Part shown: positions 32,401-40,957 of the stretch, piece after piece
How positions within the stretch are numbered: the stretch's first letter is position 1
Layout: each line of letters opens with the position of its first letter
Assembly (NCBI GenBank): GCA_017506865.1
Contig: JAFCMP010000335.1
Span: 558,001 to 622,000 of the forward strand
Direction of reading: 5' to 3'
DNA length: 64,000 bases
Origin: Tribonema minus
Lineage: Eukaryota > Sar > Xanthophyceae > Tribonematales > Tribonemataceae
Notes under the pieces: generated by a model
Database searches by the model: none
The model's input: the letters and a program-made list of their open reading frames with translations, nothing else
What the model was told of the DNA's origin: nothing
Program-made: the position numbers and the translations under genes

Positions 32401-35400
32401 TCTGCGGCCACTTCATGACAGCGCTCGACATGTGCGGCATCAGCGTAACTGTCATGAGGTATGTGCGCTGACTGACTCAGATGATTTTACATGCTTCCTG
32501 TAGGTGCTTAAATGGGCTTTAAACCCCATCAAAGGTTAGAGTGGAGACACATCATGACACTGCTCAATATGTGCGGCATCAGCGCGCCGGTCATGAGGTA
32601 CGTAATCGACAGGCGTGCTTTATACATCACCATAAAAAAGCGTGCAGAAAGTTCATGACAGCGCTCGACATGTGTGGCATCAGCGTAACTGTCATGAGGT
32701 GCGCATGCGGCATGTGTGCTTTGAACATAACCAGAAGCTTTCAACATCACCATAAATTAGCACGCTGACACTTCATGGCGGCGCTCGACATGTGCGGCAT
32801 CAGCGTCACCGTCATGAGGTACGTGCGTGTGCTGGCAGACTCACATGAAGTTGTACGCTCAGGCATGCTTGGCACTCCCATCCAAAAGTAGGGTGCAGAT
32901 GAATCGACACGCTCACGTGTGCTTTACACCCCATCAGAGATTAGAGTTTAGGAACTTCATGACAGCGCTCGACATGTGCGGCATCAGCGTGACCGTCACG
33001 AGGCACGTATGCTGGCAGGCTCAGCACACGGATGAATTTACACACTCAGGTGGGCTTAAGACTTAGCGCACGGATGAATTTACACACTCAGGTGTGCTTC
33101 ACACCCCATGAGAAAGAAGAGTGCAGAAACGTCATGGCAGCGCTCGACATGCGCGGCATCAGCGTAACCGTCATGAGGTACGTATGCGGCAGGTGTGCTT
33201 CAAACACCGTCATAAATTAGCGTGTGCTGACACTTCATGACAGCGCTCGACATGTGCGGCATCAGCGCCACCGTCATGAGGTACGTACGTGTGCTGACAG
33301 ACGCAGATGAAGTTACTCACTCAGGTGTGCTGTACACCCCATCAGAAATGAGAGTGCAGACACTTCATGACACCGCTTGATATGTGCGGCATCGGCGTGG
33401 CCGTCGTGAGGTTTGCACGCATATGCGCACGCTGGCGGGCTCTCGGGTACCTGCTGTCCGAAGAAGTGAGGTGCGGCCACTTGCCGTGACAGCGCTCGAC
33501 ATGTGCGGCATCGGTGCAACCGTCATCAAATGCCTGTGTATGTATGTACGTGCCCACTGTGCGCACTGTACATACCCTTGAAAGTTTATATTTGGGCAGT
33601 CGTCGCGTTTGCGGGGTCAAGGCCTGAATGACAGATCCCATTGCAGTGTTCTGGCAACAGGCCCCTCTCTTCACGTGCGAACAGTGGTGCATGAGACAGG
33701 CAAGGTCCTCCAAGCAGGCAGGCGCAAGGTCAGCACCAGGCAAATAAGTGGATCATGCGGGCTGCCAGCGCTGCGCTCCTGACCGTGACACCGCTTCCGC
33801 TGCGCCCCGCTGCCCGCACGCCAACAGAGCAGACGCGCTGACGCTAGCGCGGCTCGATGCTGCCTCCGCCGTCCCCGTGTGGCACGGCGGCGCCAAGCTG
33901 CCGCGCGCCGCCGCCGCCGCCGCCGCGCCGCAGCCGCGCTCTGCAGCGAGTGCAGGTGGGCACATGTAGCGCTTGCCGCCTCTGCGGATTTCGGCAATGC
34001 AGCTTTCGTCAGCGTGTCATGTCCCAGCACCGGCGCAATTCAGAAATGCAGCTTTGGCTAGCACGGCATGCGCCAGCGCGCTGCGCTTGCGGGGAACGTC
34101 ACACTTGCGTTTACAGTGTGCAGTGACCTCACAGCTTAGACGTGGGAGCATGTCGCGCTCGCACCCTCCGCAGCTTCCAGAAGTGCAGCTTTGGCGAGCG
34201 TGTCATGCCCCGGCGCCTGCACTGCGCTTGCGAGGAGCGTCACACTTATGTTTTACGGTGCGCAGTGACCTCACGGCATGTCCCCTCGCTCGCGACGTGT
34301 TACGAACTGCAGTCAGGCTTCACACAGCAGCAGGATGGTCGCTGTGCTCAACAGCCATTAAAGGGTCTGGCATGCGTCATCATGGCAATTCTGAGATGCG
34401 GCAGCGTTGCTCAGTGCTTGCCCGTCGCACGGCTCAGCCCAGGCGCGTGCTCCGTGTCCTGGCGTGATTGTGTCTTACGAATGACATATCTTTAGAGCTG
34501 ATCATGGGCACTTAAGCATCGCTTGCCTGCGCACCTTGCGGCACGCGCCCCCACGCATCAGTGGCTCGTTCACAGCAGCACGATAATATCGCCTCGGTCA
34601 GTCGGGTCAGCGGGTCAAAGGTGAGGCGTATTGGGGCCAGTCTCAGCGTTAGGGCCAGGGTCAGGGTTAGGGTAGAGTTGATACGCACTCAAGTCGGCCA
34701 GATTCGCTGCGCTGTGAGCAGTTGGCACCCTGTGTACCAGGCAGAACGCTGCGCGCATCTGCCGAGTGCTGCTCACACCTGCTGGCCGGCGATAATTCCA
34801 AGTGCACGCATGCCCATTTCCGCCACGCAGCCGCAGCGGAGGCGCCCTCTGCCGCGCAACGACCCGCAGTGGCACCAGGGCCTGCCGCCGCAGTGGAGGC
34901 AGCGCTCAGAGCGGCGGCAGCAGCGCTCATCGCCGCAGAGCCTGAGGTACGCTGCAGCATGTATTGTGTATTGGTGGTTTGCTGTTTGGTGCCGCAGCGG
35001 TTCGAATGACATCGCTCAGCCGATTGCACTAAATATTTCTATGCAGTGACCTGTGCAATTTCAAACAGCAGCGCTCAGAGCAGGGGGAGCAGCAGCGCTC
35101 GCCGCCGCCGACGGGCCAGCGCACACGGCAGTGCTTTGGTGTTGCCGTTTCCTGGGAAAGACCAGTCGCTTGCAGCGCCGCACCCGCCGCATGCGCCTGC
35201 GGTGCCGGACGCACATGCCATCAACGCCACCTGTGATGAGCGCTGGTGTGAGCGCTGCTGCCGCTCTACAGCCCTTCTATACAGGTCAGCGGCCACCACA
35301 AGGTTGTGGATGTCTGTTCTTAGTAATCAGCCTCCAAACGCGCATGACCACGAACTGCTGTGCAAGCCACTTAAGGTCGCGGGGGTAGGGTTGGCTTCCG

Positions 35401-38400
35401 CACGCCTTTGCGTCAAAGGAGGCTCGATGGACCACGGCGACTGCCGCAGGGCATTCCAAACGCATGTGGGCACACGGCCATCACTCAAGCATGCTGCTGT
35501 CACCAAGTCCCCGACGCTCGGCTGCAGCTGCGGGCGCCTCCAACTAGGGCTAGGGCTAGGTTTCAAGCTAGAGTACAGACGCTGTGCATCAATTGCGCCA
35601 ACGTTGCATGCAATGCCTCCACCTCTCTCAAACATGCTGCCAGCGCCACGTCGCACTGGAGTGCTCGCTCGCCGGTCGCGGCGAGTGAATGTCAGAGTCA
35701 GGCTCACCCAGCACTGAACAGGCGCCGTCCCAGCCATCGACCCGTTGATGCCGCTCCATACTTCTCTAGGGCTCTGTCTGTCGCAATCTGCAGCTGTCGA
35801 CGTGCGCGCAGCCCAATCAGAATCACAGCGCTCGCTACCACACAGTCATTGCTGCCGCACCACCTGAGTTAGGGTTTCAACTGCTGCCGCCTTCATCCCC
35901 TGCCCGACCGCCGCACTGCCCCTCCCCACTCCCCCCTCTCTCGCGCGCTCCCTCCCGCGCGCGCCGCCGCAGCTGACCAAGTGGGACTCTACAGCAGCAT
36001 CACGCCCCTCGTTTGCTTGCTGCTGCCTTCACCCCCCCACCGCCGAGCCGCCCCCGCACTCCCCTCTCTCTTTTGCGCGCGCTGACGCAGCTGACCAAGT
36101 GGGACTCGCTGGCAGAATCACGCCCCTCGTTTTGCTTGTTGCTGTGCTGCCTTCATCTCCGACACCACCGCCTACATGCCCCCCCCCCCCCCCCGCGTGC
36201 GCCGCCGCATCTGACCAAGTGGGACTCTACATCAGAATCACGCATGCCGCTGCCGCTGATCAAGTGGGACTCTACAGGAGAATCACGCCCCTCATTTGCC
36301 TGCTGCCGCCTTCATCCCTGACATCACCCCCCCCCTCCTCCCCCCGCGCGCATACCGCCGCAGCTGACCAAGTGAGACTCCAAAGCAGAATTACGCCCCT
36401 CATTTGCCTGATCCTACCTTCATCTCTGACCTCACAACTCAATGTCCAACACCACCACCTACACGCCGTGTACGCTGCCCCCTCCCGCGCGCGCATACCG
36501 CCGCAGCTGACCAAGTGGGACTCCATAGCAGCATCACGCCTCTCGTTTGCTAGCTGCCGCCTTCACCCCCTTTTCTACCGTCGAACCGCCCCCACACTCC
36601 CCTCTCTCTCGCGCGCACGCCGCTGCAGCTGACCAAGTGGGACTCCATAGCGGGCGACGGCGACTGCGGCGAGACGTTCCGCCGCGGCGCGCAGGCGCTC
36701 CTGAGCGCTGACGCGAGTGCCGTTCCGCGGAACGATCTGGCGGGGCTGCTGCGCGGCGTCGCCGCCGTCGCGGGAGGCGCCATGGGAGGTGCGTCACCCG
36801 GCATTGAGGTTCTGATCGCTTTCTGTTTGTGCGTTGAGGTTTATAATTGACCTTCGTGCTTTGCGCTGACGCGTTGCGCGTGGTCAAGGGACGGCCAAGG
36901 GGGCAGCGCCGCAGTTGCAGTAGTTGCTTGGCGGTGCGTCACTGCAAGTGAAGTTGAAGTTTTTTCGGCGCTTCACAACTTCCATACTGGCATTCTGCCG
37001 TATGGTGTCTCACAACGTGGAAGGGTGCTGCACACAGATGCCAGTAGTCGCTTGAAAGCGCGTCACCACAGCTTGAAGATTTAGTCGCGCTTCATCAGAA
37101 TCTGTATTGGCATGCTGCAAGGATGGTGCTTGTAATGTGAAGGGATGTTGTACAGCATTGCCTCTGCTGCCGGAGGGGCCATGAGTTGTGGCTGGGCATA
37201 ATCTAGTTCACTCTATGCGAAGTCATGTTTGTTTCCAGTGGGGCCTGGGGGCGGCTGCGATTTTCAAGTTTTGGTGTAGTGTGATGCTTAGATGTCGAGC
37301 CATCAGCAGTTTGGGTGGCAACATGAATACCATGTTCACAAACAGTAATGGTGTTCTCCTGTTCTTGGACAGTGTGAGCACTGCTGCCTGCACCCACAAT
37401 GACCATGATACTTACCCAACATACCCGTTCAGCATTGGCATCAAAGTAGTTATATATTCCACCCCCACCTCTCACCCTTCATTTCTGAGGTCGCGTTGGC
37501 CCACGATGGGCGCTTTGAGGGACCATGCCAAGGTCGATGGGGGCGACCTGAGTGTAAGGATGCTGTATGCATGTATGCTGACACCTCAAAAGATGACCGC
37601 TACCCTGCCAAGTGTGCACAAGCTTCTTAGCTCTGTGGTAGTGCCAGAGTCACCACAGTGAGCACAAACCTTGTAACCTTTATCAAACCTCAAGTGCCAC
37701 TTGACGTTGACACTGCCAGCCCGGTGCAAATCCAGCCCTAACTCTAGCACGCTGCACACGCGCTGCTGCCATGCGATGTGTACCCTTTTTGTGCGCTGCT
37801 ACTGCAGGCACCAGCGGCGCCATCGTGGACATCTTCTTCACTGCAGGCGCGGGCGCCGCAACGGAGGTGACGCCGCGCTGAGCACTGCTTGCATCTCGCA
37901 TCAGTGCTGTCCATGTATCACAGGAATAAATCAAAAGATTCTAGAGCCCTAGGTGACAAGGTGTGGTCAGCCGCAAATGCCTTCGACCAATAACCGTGGA
38001 CGCCACTGCTGCGGTTATTGGCCACAAGTCAAACAGTGTCACTGTATCCACAGTAGTCAAAAGACTTCTGTGTGCAAGCTCTTTGGTGTTCGAGACATCA
38101 CTAAGGGAATAGTGTACGTAGGCTATGCATATGCTTGGCAGTAAACCATGTTCCAGAGAAGGGCGCCGTGGACTCACTTCTGTCTGCACACTTCAATTGA
38201 AACCTGGCTCCAGTTGGCAGAGGGCTTTCGGGCCGTGGCGCATTTGAGTCAGGAGCCAATGAATCTGGCACTTGAAGCGGCTGCGCCTGGAACTTGACAT
38301 GGCAGAGCATGCTGAATTGACTGCGGCAGGGCCGGTTGCTAAACTGCTGTGTACGAATCTTCCACATTCAAGTTAGAGAAGGTGCAGCAGTGGAAGAGCC

Positions 38401-40957
38401 CGCTTTGGGGAACCACGTTGTTGTACATTCATCCTGCTAGCTGCGTAGTACGCGGGCTGGAACAGGAAGGGAGTTGTACTGAAACTAGCACTGTGTGAGA
38501 TGCCATGCGTTGGTGCTTGCATCGGCAGGCATGACGTGGCACCTGCGTGCGCACTGCCTTGCGACCCTGGCTTTGATACCTAACGCAGCAGCGCCGCTAT
38601 CATCAATGTGTAGTAAAACAGGCAGTCAGCCGTTGTCATCAATGTGTATTTCAAACAAGCAGTGAGCGCCCTGCACGCTACCGCATCTGCAGACGGCGCA
38701 TTCTTCCAACCTCAACACTGCTGCATTGCTCTACAGTTTACTTCAAGTTGTTTACCATGCAGGCACACACGCAGGCCCATCCTCCGAGGGCACAAGCTCA
38801 CCCTCAGCCTCAACACGGCTGCTTGCTCTTATTCATGGTGCTGCTGGCGTGCAGGGCTGGCCGGCCGTTGTGGCAGCAGGGCTCAACGCCGTGAGCTTCT
38901 ACGGCGGCGCAAAGGCCGGCATGCGCACACTGCTAGATGCACTGCAGCCATTCTCCGATGCGCTGTCAGAGCAGCAGAAGGCAGGCGTGACAGGTGAGGG
39001 CATTGAATCAGATGTCAGGGTTGGCTGCTGAGGAGTTCGAGTACATTTGTTGAAAGTCACCAGCACGCGGTGTTTGCGCAGCAGCGGGCAGGAACGTCAG
39101 GTCAGCACTGGCGCAGATGGCAGAGCTGAAGTTGGCTGTTGCGAAGTTGAGGGTTTTGCGCAACGATGCTCGGATGCAGTGTCTGCGCAGCGCAAGGCCG
39201 ACAAGTCAGATCACGCGCGTGCTGAATGGTGGAGTTTCTCGCTTCAACTACGTCACACTCAAAGTGCCTGAGATGTGCCCGCCCACTTGCGTTAGCGGCA
39301 AGTTGGGCGGGGGACCAGGCGGCACACAGCAGCACGCATTCTGACTGCGATGGTGAGGTTTGCCGAAGCCAGCCAGCAGCCATCCAAAAGAGTCATGGTG
39401 CACATGCCGTTAGAGCATTAGTGGCGGCATTACACGCGCCGCACTGTGTCAAACATGAGCGGCTGGGTGATGCGCATTGGCCAACTCTACGATGCTGCAA
39501 TCCTGATTCCGAGTGCAGGGTCTTGCACTTGGGCTTGGCGTCTATGGTAATGCCTGTGAGAGCAGCATCAATGAATGCATTGTGCTTATCAGTCACAGCA
39601 ATTGTTGCGCACTTACAATGAATGGTGGTCTCAATGTCAGTCTTAGCAGATTTCGAATTAAAGATTTTTCTACTGTTGTGCTTCGAAGTACCCAATTGCT
39701 TTCGGTGGGTGTCCATGTGGCTGTCCAGAGGCATGCAACCTCATTGTTGAAGTTACGAAGCCGGAGACTGCAGGTGACAGTGATCGCCATGCTCACCTTT
39801 TGTTGGCCACGGCTTCTGAGTTGTTGCAACAATTCCCTGTCACGTTGCAACAATCCCCTGTCACGCCTCGTACTGACACTTGCCCCTACGCTCTCAGGGG
39901 TGGAAGCGCTGGAAGTGGCGTTTGCGGCAGCTCGCACGGGGGCCGAATCCACGCGCGGCATGCAGGCCCAAGCTGGCCGCGCCAACTATGTCCAGGTACT
40001 TAAAGTTGCTGCTGCTGAAGTTAATGGAAACGAATCGAAAGATCGTAGAGCTCTAGGTGACAAGGAGCGGTCAGCCGCAAGTGCCTTCCACCAATAACCG
40101 TGGTCGCCGCTGTTGCAGTCATTGGCCACGGGTCAAACAGTGCCATCATATCCACAGTAGTTAAAAGACTTCTATGTGCAACCTTTTTAATATCCACGGG
40201 GGTTTTACATTGATTGCTGTTTTGTGTGTTCGGTTCAGGCCGAAAGTGTTGGTTGGATGTGTCCGGCGATGGCGAGTGTATCGGGCGAGATCGGGGTCCA
40301 AAGTGCTGAATTGCGGCACTGAAAAAAGGGGCAGGCGCACACATACCACATTTATACATGCACCGCCGCCTCACCTCCCTGCTCGAGTTAGGTAACGACA
40401 AGGGACGTGGTTAGAGTTGCCGGATGCCACTGTGGTTTGCTGCCAATGTATGCTTCCTAAAGCATCAAATACTCTGTTATTGGTTCTGCCGTTCCGTACA
40501 TGGTGGATGCTAGCATTGGCGCTTAGCGCATGTGAGGTCCACTGTCATGTGAACTTGAACAGTCTCAAAAACATTGGCCGATTGGCCAGGTGCCATTGCG
40601 TCAGTTTGAGCCACTCTTGCAGTCCAATCTCGCTTCAAGCCCCTCACGAACTCTGTCTGGTGTAATGCTGACACAGCCTCATCAATGGTGCCCAGGGCGG
40701 AGCTGCGCTGCATGGCATAGCAACCCCCGTGTTGCGGCTGCTGAAATCAGCACAGCGATGTCGTTTTCAAATGGACCCTCACGTTGCACTTCCACTATCC
40801 AGCCAATGATGAACCCATTGTTTCTTGTGATTCGTTGACGCTCGTGCCCTTGCAGGGCGGAGCCACGCTGGAGGATGTGCCTGACCCTGGCGCCATGGCC
40901 GTCGCCATCGCATTGGAGGCCGTCCTACAGGCTCTGCAGTCAAGACGAAAGCAATGA
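23420..40957 (+). CDS. DAK: Dihydroxyacetone kinase (DhaK-DhaL), 14 exons
   Basis: Exons: 23420-23580, 24870-25089, 25552-25619, 26597-26693, 27352-27478, 29589-29713, 32289-32458, 33828-33955, 34831-34946, 36629-36788, 37808-37866, 38855-38993, 39898-39995 and 40856-40957. Phases match at every junction and give 589 residues, close to the usual 575-600. The DhaK part has the substrate loop GGGSGHEP (61-68), NYTGDRLNFG (115-124), the covalent substrate histidine in GIHGEPG (H227), VVVMVNNLGG and FMTALDMCGISVTV. A low-complexity Ala/Pro linker (about 345-400) leads to DhaL, with the Mg-ATP motif AGDGDCGETF (412-421), GGAMGGTSGAI and the terminal PDPGA (565-569). The enzyme phosphorylates dihydroxyacetone or glyceraldehyde with ATP in the cytosol, linking glycerol to glycolysis; animal homologues also have FMN cyclase activity. 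The start could also be the second ATG at 23429. The donor after 26693 is GC, not GT. Confidence 0.92.
23787..23852 (+). repeat. Intronic ~33-bp tandem repeat, two copies
   Basis: CAAATTTCACAAACTGCCTC plus TATMTATGATT occurs twice in a row in the first kinase intron. Confidence 0.7.
23930..24110 (+). repeat. Intronic dispersed element, copy 1 (kinase intron 1)
   Basis: A ~175-bp segment beginning AACGAATCAAAAAGATCGTT and containing AGCTCTAGGTGACAAGG, CCACCAATAACCGTGG and AAAAGACTTCTGTGTGCAAG. It recurs in kinase introns 11 and 13, always in the same orientation. Copy 1 has an internal duplication of the ACCACAGTAGAC segment. Confidence 0.7.
24136..24354 (-). pseudogene. Possible decayed coding fragment
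   Basis: The frame includes a run containing GEERRTLRTARAK, VSPHGLVQNPF and TTRIQERCRKLLN, which has a protein-like, amphipathic composition unlike the surrounding intron. I cannot name a family. It may be a remnant of a mobile element or only chance. Confidence 0.15.
25640..25945 (+). repeat. Intronic two-copy tandem duplication
   Basis: The segment GTAATACCTACTTACTCAG with GGTGTGTGGTGATGA near 25658-25705 recurs in diverged form as GTATACCTACATGCTCAG with GGTGTGGTGATGA near 25908-25942, in the intron after exon 25552-25619. Confidence 0.45.
26420..26596 (+). repeat. Exon-edge array: copies of the acceptor and start of exon 26597
   Basis: CGTGAACCGCAG followed by the exon start (GGACAAGGGCATAACGGGGC) occurs with edges at 26435, 26503 and the real 26597. 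The middle copy has lost its AG (CCGCGG). Units also share ACTTCAAGTTTGAACTTGTG-type and CAGCGCTC motifs. Spacing is 68 and 94 bp. Confidence 0.8.
27840..28350 (+). pseudogene. Inverted, decayed copy of the EsV-1-7-type ORF
   Basis: On the plus strand, about 27940-28035 reads KRCEADGCVVQLKCGFEGG, then HRFCAMH and MAGML, the same Cys/His unit as in the minus-strand ORF at 28361-29125. A more damaged unit interrupted by a G run precedes it at about 27845-27905. The sequence after the unit (LVQPCRATV, SPLLAAP) also mirrors the minus-strand ORF, so 27840-28345 and about 28390-28960 form an inverted repeat centred near 28355. A GC-rich TATAAC/TTATAT spacer lies between the arms. Confidence 0.55.
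28361..29125 (-). CDS. EsV-1-7-type Cys/His repeat protein, nested antisense in a kinase intron
   Basis: A 254-residue frame from an ATG at 29125. It has two clear units of about 36 residues. The first is degenerate (RWEAERCLV, FEGGRRRFCAKH, LPGMLDTKN); the second is intact: RCEADGCLVQPKFDFEGG, then HRFCAKH and LAGM, that is C-x4-C-x15-C-x2-H. A decayed third unit lies upstream (GGLASEAGHKLTGMLDIAN). This spacing and the G-M after the last His are those of the EsV-1-7 motif described in brown algae (IMM proteins), other algae and their large DNA viruses. The motif is presumed metal-binding; its molecular role is unknown. The ORF lies wholly inside the intron between exons 27478 and 29589 of the kinase gene, on the other strand. 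It may be a gene or a fresh pseudogene. Confidence 0.5.
   Translation of the reverse strand: MLLLGLSDAWKSATEVPSHMYTSIMTAVRPAYLLHWNRCIVPHMLASMRGIKNQSVRSRRQAMAVRAGGLASEAGHKLTGMLDIANKRWEAERCLVAAGLGFEGGRRRFCAKHQLPGMLDTKNRRCEADGCLVQPKFDFEGGRHRFCAKHQLAGMMELSRVYGAAGLLCFLVQPCRATVKSPLLAAPAQPQCSTAAQPQCDTKQSRDPAAARPPFCSCLTLLSHTHGWPHMVAATHRGGHLSRRVVSPFSSHST
29262..29588 (+). repeat. Exon-edge array: copies of the acceptor and start of exon 29589
   Basis: Units of about 100-106 bp contain CCTACCCGCAGGCATTCACG, AAGCGGCAGCCG, and GACCTCGCTTCCGCAATGCT, mirroring the first ~75 bases of the exon including the active-site-histidine codon context. Edges lie near 29280, 29383, 29483 and the real 29589. The copy at 29483 keeps a perfect acceptor. 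Confidence 0.8.
29714..29869 (+). repeat. 39-bp tandem array of GT...AG units at the donor of exon 29589-29713
   Basis: Four units of exactly 39 bp start at 29714, 29753, 29792 and 29831. Each begins GTAG and the first three end TTTTCCAG, with GAATTCGACATGAAGAC-like cores. Each complete unit therefore looks like a tiny intron bounded by GT and AG. The first GT is the donor used in the gene model. Confidence 0.85.
30090..30415 (+). repeat. Exon-edge array: copies of the 3' end and donor of exon 29589-29713
   Basis: The exon end (GCGGACCCCTATCTGCCGCT, AGGACGAACAG, then GTAGAG) recurs at about 30099-30142 (donor GT at 30138) and 30235-30280 (GT at 30272). A third, decayed copy near 30383-30410 has lost the donor and follows a run of more than 20 G. 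Confidence 0.78.
31965..32288 (+). repeat. Exon-edge array: copies of the acceptor and start of exon 32289
   Basis: AACAGGTAGTCGTAATGG-like segments followed by GCAGTGTATCCACAA and a poly-C tract recur with edges near 31977, 32089 and 32183, before the real edge at 32289 (CTAACAG, then GTAGTCGTCATGG). Period is 94-112 bp. Only the copy at 32089 keeps an intact AG-GT edge. Confidence 0.75.
32459..33535 (+). repeat. Exon-edge array: eight further copies of the 3' end and donor of exon 32289-32458
   Basis: The last ~50 exon bases (coding FMTALDMCGISVTVM) plus donor are repeated downstream. Copies of the donor lie at 32598, 32699, 32819, 33003 (GC), 33178, 33281 and 33411, and a dead end near 33530; the first, at 32459, is used in the model. 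Spacing is about 101-184 bp. Codons are well kept, with mostly synonymous or conservative differences (GTAACTGTC, GTCACCGTC, GCCACCGTC). Between copies lie CTCAGGTGTGCTT and CACCCCATCAGA motifs, so the duplicated unit includes intron sequence. Confidence 0.88.
33965..34275 (+). repeat. Intronic tandem repeat (~60-145 bp units)
   Basis: Units with AATGCAGCTTTGGCTAGC / AGTGCAGCTTTGGCGAGC, TGCGCTTGCGGGGAACGTCA and GTGCAGTGACCTCAC occur two to three times after exon 33828-33955. I could not match them to that exon's end, so this array may be purely intronic. Confidence 0.55.
35960..36628 (+). repeat. Exon-edge array: six copies of the acceptor and start of exon 36629
   Basis: CGCCGCAG followed by CTGACCAAGTGGGACTC (coding LTKWDS, the start of the DhaL domain) recurs with edges at 35973, 36091, 36211 (AG mutated to AT), 36256, 36364 and 36507, before the real 36629. 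Units also share ATCACGCCCCTC and Pro-tract sequence. Period is about 45-143 bp. Each copy carries about 24 bases of exon. Confidence 0.88.
37925..38105 (+). repeat. Intronic dispersed element, copy 2 (kinase intron 11)
   Basis: Begins AATAAATCAAAAGATTCTAG and contains CCCTAGGTGACAAGG, CGACCAATAACCGTGG, TCAAACAGTGTCACTG and AAAAGACTTCTGTGTGCAAG. About 80% similar by eye to the copies in introns 1 and 13. Confidence 0.7.
40026..40202 (+). repeat. Intronic dispersed element, copy 3 (kinase intron 13)
   Basis: Begins GAAACGAATCGAAAGATCGT and contains AGCTCTAGGTGACAAGG, CCACCAATAACCGTGG, TCAAACAGTGCCATCA and AAAAGACTTCTATGTGCAA. Same orientation as the copies in introns 1 and 11. Confidence 0.7.

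Noticed and set aside
32459..33535. CRISPR-like array
   Set aside because: Repeats encode a kinase motif plus donor, spacing is irregular, the host is eukaryotic and the spacers resemble each other.
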